From positions 157,032-221,031 of the forward strand of contig PBLV01000006.1 of NCBI GenBank assembly GCA_002721895.1: a stretch of 64,000 nucleotides of DNA, given 5' to 3'. Below are positions 26,718 through 34,982 of this stretch, piece after piece (within the stretch, counting starts at the first letter, position 1; the number at the start of each line of letters is the position of its first letter). The DNA is from Verrucomicrobiales bacterium (GTDB lineage: Bacteria > Verrucomicrobiota > Verrucomicrobiae > Limisphaerales > UBA1100). Both the position numbers and the translations under genes were made by a program. The notes under the pieces were generated by a model. That model was not told where the DNA came from. It saw nothing but the letters and a program-made list of their open reading frames with translations, and did no database searches.

Positions 26718-28135
26718 TACACCTTTTCTGGCACCAAGAACGGCTTGCGATAATTTCGCCCGAGAAGCGCGTTGGCACCCTCATCACGAAAACGTTCCGT
26801 CTCCGGATCAAAATCCAGTGACTTGCCAACCTGATATTTCACATCCTTCAGATCCAGCCCAATACCGCGGAGATTATCGTTCAATGCCTCCACGCCTTCG
26901 CCCACTTGGGGATTGTTGTGGAATTTTTTTGACTTCAGGTCAAACGCCTCTGGCTTGCCCGTCCGATAGCTGATGTTTCCCAAGTGACACAGCGCGCTTG
27001 AATAGTGCCCCTCCAGAACATCCGCATTCAGATGATCACGCTTGCGGCTCCGGACACAATCGACAAAATTGCCAAATGGCCCACCCGGTTGCACCTCGCC
27101 ACCGAAATTATCCAACCCAACGGCCTTGCCTCCATTCTTGGGATAAAAACGACCGCCCGTGATTTTGCCTTCCGTGGTGTAGTATTCGTTCTTTACAACA
27201 CGGGGAATATCGTGTCTCCCCACAAGCCCCCGCGTCTCAAAGAGGAGAATCGCTTCGTCATACTCATACACCGCCAGCTGCGTATTGGCCGTTTCTCCTT
27301 GATCTTCATACCCAAATCGGCCGCCGATGCTCCAAACGCTCTTCGGCAAAGTCGCACCCTTGATCGCCCAGCGCGCCACGTCCATTTCGTGAACGCCCTG
27401 GTTGCCGGTGTCGCCGTTGCCCGTGTCCCAGAACCAATGCCAATTGTAGTGTACCAAATTACCGTGATAGGGCTGCTCCGGAGCCGGCCCCAGCCACAGA
27501 TCAAAATCCAGTCCATTCGGCGGTGTTCCCGGTTTCTTGTGTCCAATACTCCAGCGCGGTTTGCAGCAATACCCCTTACTCACCAGGAGCTTGCCATACT
27601 TCCCCGACTGCACAGCCAGAATTTCATTCAAGCGTCCCCCGCTGCTCCGTTGTTGCGTTCCATGCTGAACGATACGCTTGTACTTCTCCGCCGCCTCGAC
27701 CAGCTTGCGCCCCTCATAAACATTATGTGAAATTGGCTTTTCAATATAAGCATCCTTTCCGGCCTGACACGCCCAGATGCCGATCAACGAGTGCCAGTGA
27801 TTGGTTGTTGCCACGGACACCGCATCCAGATTCTTGTCCTCCAGTGCCTCGCGCACATCCTGAACACACTTGGGCATTCTTCCGCCCTGACGATCCGCAA
27901 CCCGCTTGCCCCGGCTGTTGAACAAGCGACTGTCCGGGTCAATCAAGTGCGACACCTCCACATTCTTCATCCCCAAGTAGGCACCCATGTGACTTTGACC
28001 ACGGCCATTGATTCCAGCCACACCAATCCTTACACGGTCATTCGCGCCAAACACGCGCGAGGGCACAAAATTCACCGCCAAGGCCGAGGCTGCAGCTGAT
28101 GCCTTGAGGAAAGAACGTCGAGTCTGATGATTCAT
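26717..28135 (-). CDS. Tat-exported Gfo/Idh/MocA oxidoreductase
   Basis: 472 residues from the ATG at 28135, which has a good ribosome site (AAAGGAAA) seven bases upstream. The twin-arginine signal QTRRSFLKASAAASALAVNF precedes the Rossmann start RVRIGVAGINGRGQSHMGAY. Then come ATTNHWHSLIGIWACQAGKDAYIEKP-type residues, where EKPISHN holds the catalytic Lys. The NAD(P)-dependent family acts on sugars and related polyols. Export with bound cofactor via Tat is common for PVC members. The substrate is unknown. Confidence 0.92.
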   Translation of the reverse strand: MNHQTRRSFLKASAAASALAVNFVPSRVFGANDRVRIGVAGINGRGQSHMGAYLGMKNVEVSHLIDPDSRLFNSRGKRVADRQGGRMPKCVQDVREALEDKNLDAVSVATTNHWHSLIGIWACQAGKDAYIEKPISHNVYEGRKLVEAAEKYKRIVQHGTQQRSSGGRLNEILAVQSGKYGKLLVSKGYCCKPRWSIGHKKPGTPPNGLDFDLWLGPAPEQPYHGNLVHYNWHWFWDTGNGDTGNQGVHEMDVARWAIKGATLPKSVWSIGGRFGYEDQGETANTQLAVYEYDEAILLFETRGLVGRHDIPRVVKNEYYTTEGKITGGRFYPKNGGKAVGLDNFGGEVQPGGPFGNFVDCVRSRKRDHLNADVLEGHYSSALCHLGNISYRTGKPEAFDLKSKKFHNNPQVGEGVEALNDNLRGIGLDLKDVKYQVGKSLDFDPETERFRDEGANALLGRNYRKPFLVPEKV

Positions 28136-28229
28136 GGGATTTCCTTTGTGATGGGTTTCAACTCTCGAACAATGGCGGAATTGTGACAGCCGAGGACCAG
28201 ACAGCAAGCTTCTTTCGTGCCCAAGCAGG

Positions 28230-28676
28230 TCATTGATCCCGGCTGTCCATGACAAATGTCACCGGCCCTTGATTGACCAAGGACACATCCATCATCGCCC
28301 CAAACTCTCCGGTCTCCACCGGCACATTCTGCTCCTTCAACTGCGCGCAAAAATACTCGTACAAACGTTCCCCTTCCTCCGGACTTGCCGCCTTGGTGAA
28401 ACTCGGCCGACGTCCCTTGCGCCAGTCTCCCGCCAAGGTGAACTGGCTGACAACCAGCGCTGCGCCGCCAACATCTTGAACGGACCGATTCATCTTCCCC
28501 TCTTCGTCCGAAAATATTCGAAACCCTGCAACCCGATCGGCCAGAAACTCAGCATCTTCCTCCCCGTCCCCTTCAACCACTCCCAGCAAAATCATCAACC
28601 CCAAGCCAATCTCACCAGTGACACGGCTGTCCACCGCCACACGGGCCTCGCTCACTCGCTGCAACACAACAATCAT
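28230..28676 (-). CDS. dtd: D-aminoacyl-tRNA deacylase
   Basis: 148 residues from the ATG at 28676, the exact family size; the frame is open upstream to 28808. It starts [15 protein letters not shown]. It carries the substrate motif [12 protein letters not shown] (SQFT) and the cross-subunit [12 protein letters not shown] (NxGPVT), both diagnostic of DTD. It frees tRNAs mischarged with D-amino acids. It is divergent from the propeller lipoprotein gene, with 111 bases between them. Confidence 0.96.
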   Translation of the reverse strand: MIVVLQRVSEARVAVDSRVTGEIGLGLMILLGVVEGDGEEDAEFLADRVAGFRIFSDEEGKMNRSVQDVGGAALVVSQFTLAGDWRKGRRPSFTKAASPEEGERLYEYFCAQLKEQNVPVETGEFGAMMDVSLVNQGPVTFVMDSRDQ

Positions 28677-28787
28677 AATTTCACCGTGACTCACCCCAGA
28701 ACATCCGGGCACCATGCCTCTCCCCTCGCCCGCCCAGCAATCATTTAAACTTTTCCGAAAGGCTCCTCTCTCACTAACATCCGCCCA

Positions 28788-30056
28788 ATGCACACGCGGA
28801 ACAGCCATTCACAAGCGGGCAAAACAGCCCTCAGATTTTTTGCCATCATCGTTTGCCTGTTCTGCATCGCTTGTGGCGACGACAAAACTCAAACACCCCA
28901 AGCAGGGAATACCCCGCACACCCCTCCCTCACCTAAGGCCAATAATCCAATAACCACTTCCCAGCCATCCCCGCACGAGCCACAACCAGAAAACCAAGAA
29001 CCTCTCGTTTGGTCCTTCAAATCAAACGGCCCCATCCCCTCATCCCCCGCCATCGGCGCCGACGGCACCGTATACTTCGGATCATACGACAAAAAAATCT
29101 ACGCCCTCCATGGCCAAACCGGAGAAAAAAAATGGGAATACACAACCGGCCTGAACATCTACGGCTCCCCCGCCATTGGGCCAGATGGAACCATCTATTG
29201 TGGATCTCAAGACAATAACCTCACAGCCCTCGATGGCAAAACCGGCGAACTGAAATGGGAATTCCAAACCGGCGGTTGGCTGTGGGCTTCGCCGGTTATT
29301 GGCGCCGATGGGACAGTGTTTATTGGCTCACGCGACACAAAATTTTACGCCATCGACGGATCGACCGGCGAAAAAAAATGGGAATTCCAAACCGGCCACG
29401 GCATTCCTTCAACAGCCGCCATTGGTCCGGATGGAACCGTCTACTTTGGCTCAATGGACCACAAGGTCTACGCTCTCGTCGGAAAGACCGGGATCAAGAG
29501 ATGGGAATTCAAGACCGGCAATAACATCTGGTCTTCCCCGGCCATTGGCGCAGATGGCACCGTCTACATCGGCTCTGAAGACCAAAAACTCTACGCCCTC
29601 CATGGCCAGAGCGGAGAGAAACAATGGGAATTCAAAACCGACGGCGGCGTCTATTCCCCCCCCACAATCGGCCCTGACGGCACGGTCTATATCGGCTCCT
29701 TTGACGCCAAGATTTACGCCATCGACGGGGCCACTGGCGGGAAAAAATGGGAATTCAAAACCCAGGAAAGAGTCCGCTGCGCCCCCGTCATCGGTGCGGA
29801 TGGCACGGTTTACGCCGGCTCCTACGACGGTCGCCTCTATGCCTTGGACGCAAAAACTGGAGGCAAAAAATGGGATTTCCCTACTCCCGACAACGTGACT
29901 TCCTCGGCTGCCCTCAGCCCGAACGGCACCCTTTACTTTGGCTCATGGGACTACCACCTCTACGCGCTTAAGACCGACAGTAAAGGCTTGGCCAACAGTC
30001 CCTGGCCCATGCGCAGCCAAAATCCCTCCCACACCGGCCGCGCCGCCCCTCGCTAA
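28788..30056 (+). CDS. Eight-bladed PQQ-like propeller lipoprotein
   Basis: 422 residues. A long leader ends in the lipobox-like CLFCIACGD, then a Pro/Gln/Thr-rich linker to about residue 75. Residues 80-405 are eight near-identical 40-residue blades of the form [35 protein letters not shown]. The turn alternates GADG and GPDG from blade to blade through seven blades, then SPNG. This is a PQQ-like/BamB-type propeller, but no PQQ ligands can be identified, so it is more likely a binding scaffold in the envelope. Confidence 0.88.
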   Translation: MHTRNSHSQAGKTALRFFAIIVCLFCIACGDDKTQTPQAGNTPHTPPSPKANNPITTSQPSPHEPQPENQEPLVWSFKSNGPIPSSPAIGADGTVYFGSYDKKIYALHGQTGEKKWEYTTGLNIYGSPAIGPDGTIYCGSQDNNLTALDGKTGELKWEFQTGGWLWASPVIGADGTVFIGSRDTKFYAIDGSTGEKKWEFQTGHGIPSTAAIGPDGTVYFGSMDHKVYALVGKTGIKRWEFKTGNNIWSSPAIGADGTVYIGSEDQKLYALHGQSGEKQWEFKTDGGVYSPPTIGPDGTVYIGSFDAKIYAIDGATGGKKWEFKTQERVRCAPVIGADGTVYAGSYDGRLYALDAKTGGKKWDFPTPDNVTSSAALSPNGTLYFGSWDYHLYALKTDSKGLANSPWPMRSQNPSHTGRAAPR

Positions 30057-30084
30057 CCCACTTCTTCTCCCCATCTCCGCACCG

Positions 30085-31359
30085 CTGGATCAACGCCAAA
30101 TCATTCGCACGTGGCTCCCTCTCGCCGCGAGCTGGCTGCTCATGGGCGCCGAGATCCCAATGGTCTGTGCCGCCCTGACCAAGTTGACACAATCGGATGT
30201 CCATACGGGAGCCTACGGCATGGTGTTCGCTATCGCTCTCGTGATTGAGTCGCCCATCATCATGCTCCTCACGGCATCCACCGCCCTGAGCCGCGACTGG
30301 AGTTCCTATCAAAAACTCCACCGGCTGATGACCGTCTCCAGCATCGCCCTCACATTCCTGCACATCCTCATCGCATTCACCCCTCTTTACGATTGGCTGG
30401 CCGTGCAGGTCATCAAGGCCCCCGCGGATATCATCGAACCCGGCCGAATAGGACTCCAGATCATGACCCCCTGGACATGGGCCATCGCCCACCGCAGATT
30501 TCACCAGGGCGTCCTGATTCGTTTTGGGAAAGCCAGCGCCGTGGGCTGGGGCACCGGCATTCGCCTGATTGCTGATGCCATTGTGCTCGTTGCTGGAGTC
30601 TTGGTCGAAAAATACGCAGGCATCGTGGTGGCCGCGACCGCTATTGCCATTGGTGTCATCATCGAGGCCCTTTACATCCGCTGGAAAACTCATGCCGTCC
30701 TACAAGGCCCACTACGTGATGCCCAAGGCCCGGCCCTGACCATGTGTGAAGTCATTCTCTTTTATCTCCCCATCGCCTTCGCGCCCACCATTGGCCTCCT
30801 CGGGCAGCCAATTCTCACCGGCGGCCTGAGCCGGCTTCCCGACCCCATGCTCACCCTCGCCATCTGGCCGACCATCAACAGCCTCATTTTCATGCTGCGC
30901 TCCGCCGGCATTGCCTACACCGAGGTCGTCGTCGCCCTTCTCGACAAGCCCAACGCCCACCGCCAACTCTTCAACTTCACTGCCATCCTCAGCCTTGTTC
31001 TTTCCCTCCCTCTGTTGGCCCTCATCACCACACCCCTAATCGACCTTTGGTTCACGCAAATTATCGGTCTCCGCGTCGAGCTGGCCCAAATCGGCAAGGC
31101 TAGCCTTTGGTTTGCCCTGCTCCATCCCGCCATCACCACTTGGGCCTGCTACTTCGAAGGCCGTCTCATTCACGCAAAACGCAGCAATCCGGTCACCGAG
31201 GCGGTCTTGTTCTACACCCTTTCCTTGTTTATTTTCATCTCCATCATCACGGCCCAACAATCCATGCCGGGCTTGAACGCGGCCGTACTGGCCATGACCA
31301 TCGGTGGCATTCTGCAAATGAGCTGGCTATGGATTCGCTGCCGCGCTCTTGGGGCTTAA
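30085..31359 (+). CDS. MATE-like polytopic membrane protein
   Basis: About 424 residues with roughly ten to twelve hydrophobic segments, beginning IIRTWLPLAASWLLMGAEIPMV. It resembles the MATE/flippase superfamily (ESPIIMLLTASTALSRD and DWLAVQVIKAPADIIEPGRIGL are like PVC and acidobacterial members). The start is uncertain. No ATG, GTG or TTG precedes the first helix between the previous stop and an in-frame CTG at 30085; the first ATG (30139) would cut into helix 1. A TTG at 29938 lies inside the upstream gene. Substrate unknown. Confidence 0.7.
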   Translation: MDQRQIIRTWLPLAASWLLMGAEIPMVCAALTKLTQSDVHTGAYGMVFAIALVIESPIIMLLTASTALSRDWSSYQKLHRLMTVSSIALTFLHILIAFTPLYDWLAVQVIKAPADIIEPGRIGLQIMTPWTWAIAHRRFHQGVLIRFGKASAVGWGTGIRLIADAIVLVAGVLVEKYAGIVVAATAIAIGVIIEALYIRWKTHAVLQGPLRDAQGPALTMCEVILFYLPIAFAPTIGLLGQPILTGGLSRLPDPMLTLAIWPTINSLIFMLRSAGIAYTEVVVALLDKPNAHRQLFNFTAILSLVLSLPLLALITTPLIDLWFTQIIGLRVELAQIGKASLWFALLHPAITTWACYFEGRLIHAKRSNPVTEAVLFYTLSLFIFISIITAQQSMPGLNAAVLAMTIGGILQMSWLWIRCRALGA

Positions 31360-31373
31360 AAGAAGTTAGATAA

Positions 31374-31404
31374 AAACAAAGGGGCAGAAAACTGCCCCTT
31401 GTTT
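31374..31404 (+). terminator. Rho-independent-like terminator
   Basis: GGGGCAG (31381-31387) pairs with CTGCCCC (31392-31398) around an AAAA loop. A-rich and T-rich flanks (AAACAAA and TTGTTT) extend the stem, with one bulged A. It closes 15 bases after the MATE-like gene. Confidence 0.8.
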
Positions 31405-31411
31405 AAGCATC

Positions 31412-31762
31412 GCAACAGGCCCCATTGTTGTACTCTTTGTTTATTCTTTTAAGGCTGCTGCGTCTGCCTTGTATACCATTGATAGAAGCACGTGCCATGC
31501 CAACCCGCATTCGAAATATATCACCCCATTTCCCTTGGATTTCTTAATGTGCATTCAAGTCCCCTCTCCGCAGGTGCGTGGATTTTTCCCAAGTGGCGTG
31601 AAATCCCCCAATTGAACCTACGCCGTTTCGCGGCTTGAACCCGAAAATCAATGGCAAATCACCAAAAATCACCACCCAGAACAGACTTCCAAAACCCACA
31701 CTTTTTTGTGGCAATCTCGATTTCTTCTGGTACATTCCCCACCCCTTTAACCTCAGGGTGTT
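31412..31762. other. Intergenic leader before the DksA-like gene
   Basis: About 350 bases with no convincing gene. It is richer in A and T than its neighbours and should hold the promoter of the DksA-rpmG-rpsR transcript; I cannot place -35 and -10 boxes with confidence. At 31554-31572, TTCAAGTCCCCTCTCCGCA looks like the T-loop and acceptor end of a Ser-type tRNA, but no matching 5' half is present, so it is at most a tRNA remnant. Confidence 0.4.
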
Positions 31763-32470
31763 GTGAGCACGAAGAAAACAGCAAAGAAAAAAGCGGCCAA
31801 AAAGGCTGCTCCGAAGGCAAAAAAATCCGCCAAGCGCAATGGCGCGGGCAAGTCCGTCAAGGCGGCCTCCGCTGCAGCGATCCTCGGCTACAAGCCGGTA
31901 AAGACCCCCAAGCAGGCCTCCGCTTGGCGTCCGAGCAACTCCGTCAAGATCAAGGCAGAGTGGAAAAAGTATTACGATATTCTTCTCGATCTCCGCGCCC
32001 GGCTGCTCAACCAAATGACCGATCTCAAGAAGGAATCGGCCGAGGAGATGAGCAACTACTCCATGCACATGGCCGATTCCGGAACGGACAACTTTGACCG
32101 GGATTCCGCGCTCAGCCTCCTCTCCGCTGATCAGGACGCGGTCTACGAGATTGAGGAAGCCATCCGTCGCATCGAGAAGGACAACTACGGCGTTTGTGAA
32201 CTGACTGACAAGCCAATCCCAAAGGCCCGTCTGCAGGCCATCCCGTGGACACGGTTCACTGTTGATGCCCAAGCCAAACTTGAGAGGGATGGCGTACTGC
32301 AACGCCGCAAACTGGGAAGCCTCGGCACTATCGACGGTGCCTCCGGCTCATTCGAACCCAGCGCCCCGGCCTCCTCAGATGATTCTCCCAAGAAGGCCGG
32401 CAAGAAAAAGGCGCCGGCAAAAAAGAAGTCTTCCGCCAAGAAAAAAAAGGCCGCCAAGGCCAAGAAGTAA
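31763..32470 (+). CDS. DksA/TraR-type protein with histone-H1-like Lys/Ala tails
   Basis: 235 residues from a GTG. Residues 1-40 are Lys/Ala-rich (KKTAKKKAAKKAAPKAKK). Residues 65-180 form a DksA-like coiled coil and finger region: WKKYYDILLDLRARLLNQM, DNFDRDSALSLLSAD, IEEAIRRIEKDNYGVCELTD, then KPIPKARLQAIPWTRF. The C-terminus is again Lys-rich (KKAPAKKKSSAKKKKAA). DksA normally binds zinc with four Cys; here only one Cys remains, so it should fold without zinc. The family binds RNA polymerase; the tails suggest nucleic acid binding. rpmG follows six bases downstream. Confidence 0.85.
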   Translation: MSTKKTAKKKAAKKAAPKAKKSAKRNGAGKSVKAASAAAILGYKPVKTPKQASAWRPSNSVKIKAEWKKYYDILLDLRARLLNQMTDLKKESAEEMSNYSMHMADSGTDNFDRDSALSLLSADQDAVYEIEEAIRRIEKDNYGVCELTDKPIPKARLQAIPWTRFTVDAQAKLERDGVLQRRKLGSLGTIDGASGSFEPSAPASSDDSPKKAGKKKAPAKKKSSAKKKKAAKAKK

Positions 32471-32476
32471 AACATC

Positions 32477-32644
32477 ATGCCACGCGAAATCGTCACCCTT
32501 GAATGCACTGAAGCGAAGAACGAAGGCAAGCCACCTTCGCGCTACATGACCACGCGCAACAAGAAACTCCAGACCGAGCGCGTGGAGAAGAAAAAATATA
32601 ACCCTTTCCTGCGGCGCCACACCGTGCACCGCGAGATCAAGTAA
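32477..32644 (+). CDS. rpmG: 50S ribosomal protein L33, Cys-deficient form
   Basis: 55 residues: [17 protein letters not shown], then [21 protein letters not shown] and [13 protein letters not shown]. The TTRNK and [10 protein letters not shown] motifs are diagnostic of bL33. The zinc-binding CxxC pairs are absent, with a single Cys left, so this is the zinc-independent type. It sits between the DksA-like gene and rpsR, with six and one bases between coding regions. It is too short for routine gene tracks with a 60-residue cut-off. Confidence 0.93.
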   Translation: MPREIVTLECTEAKNEGKPPSRYMTTRNKKLQTERVEKKKYNPFLRRHTVHREIK

Positions 32645-32645
32645 C

Positions 32646-32903
32646 ATGGCACGCAAAACCAACACCGACCGCACCCCGCGCGGCCGCCGCACTGGCGGAA
32701 CCGACCGCCGCGTGGCTCGTCCCCGCCCGCAAGTCGATTTTACAATCGACCAGCTTGACCCAAAGAATGCCGACCTGCTGCGCCGCTACGTCACTGACGA
32801 GGGCCGCATTCTTCCGCGCAAATACACCGGTCTGCCCGCGCACTATCAACGGCGCTTGACCCGCTCCATCAAGCGCGCACGCCAAATGTTGCTGATGAAA
32901 TAA
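32646..32903 (+). CDS. rpsR: 30S ribosomal protein S18
   Basis: 85 residues. The core VDFTIDQLDPKNADLLRRYVTDEGRILP is followed by KYTGLPAHYQRRLTRSIKRARQM, which is the S18 signature. There is no Cys, so it is the zinc-independent form. S18 contacts S6 on the small-subunit platform. The N-terminus is basic and may touch rRNA. It is one base after rpmG and is followed by a strong terminator at 32917-32940. Confidence 0.96.
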   Translation: MARKTNTDRTPRGRRTGGTDRRVARPRPQVDFTIDQLDPKNADLLRRYVTDEGRILPRKYTGLPAHYQRRLTRSIKRARQMLLMK

Positions 32904-32916
32904 CCGGCATTTCCGC

Positions 32917-32940
32917 CCGCCGCTTCAGGCGGGTTTTTTG
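32917..32940 (+). terminator. Rho-independent terminator after rpsR
   Basis: CCCGCC (32917-32922) and GGCGGG (32929-32934) form a GC-rich stem with a GCTTCA loop, followed directly by TTTTTT. It separates the ribosomal-protein transcript from the ZIP gene, which therefore needs its own promoter. Confidence 0.92.
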
Positions 32941-32950
32941 CTGCCACATA

Positions 32951-32969
32951 ATTGCAAATAATTTTCAAT
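32951..32969. promoter_or_regulatory. Candidate Zur/Fur operator overlapping the ZIP gene start
   Basis: The 19-base near-palindrome ATTGCAAATAATTTTCAAT has 9-base half-sites around a central A, with 8 of 9 positions matching. It ends one base before the ATG of the ZIP transporter. Its AT-rich TTGNAAAT-type half-site resembles Fur-family boxes, including Zur sites of the form TGAAAATGATTTTCA. A Fur-family regulator gene lies one gene downstream. Binding is inference. Confidence 0.55.
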
Positions 32970-32970
32970 A

Positions 32971-33720
32971 ATGTTTGGACTTCAAATCCTGATTCTCATT
33001 GTATCTGTGCTTGCCGGCGCCGCTGCGATTGCCTTCAGTCGTTTGGGTGAAACGCGCAACTTAAAGCTGCTCACCGCCTTTTCGGGCGCCTACCTGATTG
33101 GCCTGACCTGCCTGCACCTTATGCCCGAGGTGTTTGCGAGCACCAAGGAACCACATTGGCAAATTGGGGCTTTCATTCTCGCGGGATTTTTTGTGCAAAT
33201 CATTTTGGAGAATTTTTCTCGGGGCTTGGAGCACGGCCACTCCCACCCCCCTCATGGACCGCTTCCCTACAGCATGTTGATGGGGTTGTGCATTCACGCA
33301 TTCTTGGAGGCAACACCCCTCGGCGCGGATTCTCATGCACACGCGCACGCCCATGATCATTTGCACGAGTACAATCCCTCCCTGTTGCTGGCTGCAATTG
33401 CCATTCACAAATTTCCTGTTGCCATTGTGTTGTTGGCCATGCTCCAGCAGAGCGGCATTACAAAATCGCGAGTCTGGATTCTCTTCGGAATATTTGCCGT
33501 CATGGCTCCGCTGGGCGCATTGGCCGGGAATCTGCCCTTCCTTGCTGGGCGCCATCACTGGCTGCTTGCAATCGTCATTGGCATTTTCATGCATGTGTCG
33601 ACCACCATTCTCTTCGAGAGCGAGGAAGGCCACCGGGTAAACCGGCAAAAAGGAATTGCTATTGCCCTCGGAGCCATTCTTGCCGCCGGCACCGTGGCGT
33701 TTTCAACTCATCAGCACTAG
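32971..33720 (+). CDS. ZIP-family metal transporter
   Basis: 249 residues with about eight membrane segments. A His-rich loop (HGHSHPPHG) follows helix 3. The metal-site helices are MGLCIHAFLEATPLG and LAAIAIHKFPVAIVLL (HKxP motif), with a second His-rich loop SHAHAHAHDHLHE between them. ZIP proteins import zinc or related divalent ions. The adjacent Fur-like regulator and palindromic operator at the start support zinc uptake under Zur control. The preceding terminator makes this the first gene of its own transcript. Confidence 0.9.
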   Translation: MFGLQILILIVSVLAGAAAIAFSRLGETRNLKLLTAFSGAYLIGLTCLHLMPEVFASTKEPHWQIGAFILAGFFVQIILENFSRGLEHGHSHPPHGPLPYSMLMGLCIHAFLEATPLGADSHAHAHAHDHLHEYNPSLLLAAIAIHKFPVAIVLLAMLQQSGITKSRVWILFGIFAVMAPLGALAGNLPFLAGRHHWLLAIVIGIFMHVSTTILFESEEGHRVNRQKGIAIALGAILAAGTVAFSTHQH

Positions 33721-33747
33721 GAATGGCGCAGCGAATCGCTACATCAA

Positions 33748-34149
33748 TTGACTCATCGCCTGCGTCAGGACGACCGGCGCATTACCGGGCCGCGCCAGGA
33801 TATTCTAGACGCACTGAGCACCAATGAGCATCCCCGCACTATCCGGGAAATCCACGCCGCGCTGCCCTCACCCTGCGATCTGGCCACTGTTTATCGAGCC
33901 ATGCATCTGCTTGAAGAATTGAAACTGGTGAAGCGTTTTGATTTTGGTGATGGAACCGCCCGTTACGAGTTGATCTGTGGTGACAACAACGCTCACCATC
34001 ATCACTTGATTTGCCACAAGTGCGACCGCGTCGTGGAGATTGACGAATGCTTTCCCAGTGAATTGGAGCGAAAGATCGCCCGCCGCAACGGTTTCACCGC
34101 ATTGACGCACAAGCTGGAGTTTTTTGACCTTTGCCCGGAATGCCAGTAG
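33748..34149 (+). CDS. Fur-family metal regulator, probably Zur
   Basis: 133 residues from a TTG; no ATG is in frame nearby. The winged helix has TGPRQDILDALSTNEHPRTIREIHAAL and DLATVYRAMHLLEELKLVKR. Then NNAHHHHLICHKC gives the regulatory His cluster and first CxxC, and a C-terminal CPEC gives the second Cys pair for structural zinc. Together with the ZIP gene 27 bases upstream and the palindrome at 32951-32969, this points to a zinc-sensing repressor. Fur (iron) cannot be excluded from sequence. It is convergent with rph two bases away. Confidence 0.88.
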   Translation: MTHRLRQDDRRITGPRQDILDALSTNEHPRTIREIHAALPSPCDLATVYRAMHLLEELKLVKRFDFGDGTARYELICGDNNAHHHHLICHKCDRVVEIDECFPSELERKIARRNGFTALTHKLEFFDLCPECQ

Positions 34150-34151
34150 CG

Positions 34152-34898
34152 CTATCGGGCCAGTGCCGACTTTTGCAGGGCGTTCAAATCCTCTACCCCC
34201 TTGCGGCCCAGGGCCAGCAGCGCGGTCAGTTCATCCGCCGAAAAAGTCGCCTCTTCCCCGGTGCCTTGAATTTCCACAAAATTCCCCGCCCCTGTCATCA
34301 CCAGATTCATATCCACTGCAGCGGCGGAATCTTCCGGATAGTTCAGGTCAAGCATGGGCCGACCGCCCACAACGCCCACGCTAACCGCGGCCACCGCATT
34401 GACCATTGGGCTTTCCGTCAGCAAGCTATTCTCGATGAGCTTGGACACCGCCAAGCTTGCCGCCACATAAGCGCCCGTAATGGATGCTGTCCTCGTTCCT
34501 CCATCAGCTTGCAACACGTCGCAGTCAATCCACAGGGTGCGCGAGCCCAGTTTTTTTAAATCCACCGCCGCCCGCATGGACCGCCCAATCAGTCTCTGGA
34601 TCTCCGTCGATCGCCCGTCCAGTTTGCCCTTGGTGACATCACGTTTCTTCCGATCATGAGTGGAATAGGGCAACATGGAATACTCCGCCGTCACCCAGCC
34701 CCCTTCCACTTCCTGCGCCTGCATCCAGCGAGGCACGGATTCCTCGATGGTCGCCGCACAAATGACATGGGTATTGCCCCATTCGATGAGGGTTGATCCC
34801 GTTGCATGCGATGCGATTCCATTCCGGAACCGAACTGGCCGCAGTTCATCATCGGCGCGGCCATCCACCCGGCCAGCAGTTATCGTTGTATCTGTCAT
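34152..34898 (-). CDS. rph: Ribonuclease PH
   Basis: About 248 residues from the ATG at 34898; the frame is open to 34958. It has DGRADDELRPVRFRNGIASHATGS near the N-terminus, EYSMLPYSTHDRKKRD, GRSTEIQRLIGRSMRAAVDL and DCDVLQADGGTRTASITGAYVA, all RNase PH signatures. It trims tRNA 3' ends with phosphate. The start gives about ten extra residues (TDTTITAGRV) before the conserved DGR. It is convergent with the Fur-like gene and divergent from the CPBP gene. Confidence 0.96.
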   Translation of the reverse strand: MTDTTITAGRVDGRADDELRPVRFRNGIASHATGSTLIEWGNTHVICAATIEESVPRWMQAQEVEGGWVTAEYSMLPYSTHDRKKRDVTKGKLDGRSTEIQRLIGRSMRAAVDLKKLGSRTLWIDCDVLQADGGTRTASITGAYVAASLAVSKLIENSLLTESPMVNAVAAVSVGVVGGRPMLDLNYPEDSAAAVDMNLVMTGAGNFVEIQGTGEEATFSADELTALLALGRKGVEDLNALQKSALAR

Positions 34899-34982
34899 GA
34901 AGGACGCGGAGTCTAGGGCCGCCCCGCCCGCAACCCAACCTTTTTCATCGCCCCACATGCCCCAGCCATCCTAACGTGGCGC

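Noticed and set aside
29938..30084. TTG start at 29938 for the MATE-like gene
   Set aside because: It would overlap the propeller gene by about 120 bases and add a Pro-rich out-of-frame translation of its last blade.
31412..31560. A complete tRNA gene (text such as GCGTCTGCCTTGTATA and ATTCGAA)
   Set aside because: Anticodon and acceptor stems do not pair, so only a 3'-end-like stub is kept as a weak observation.
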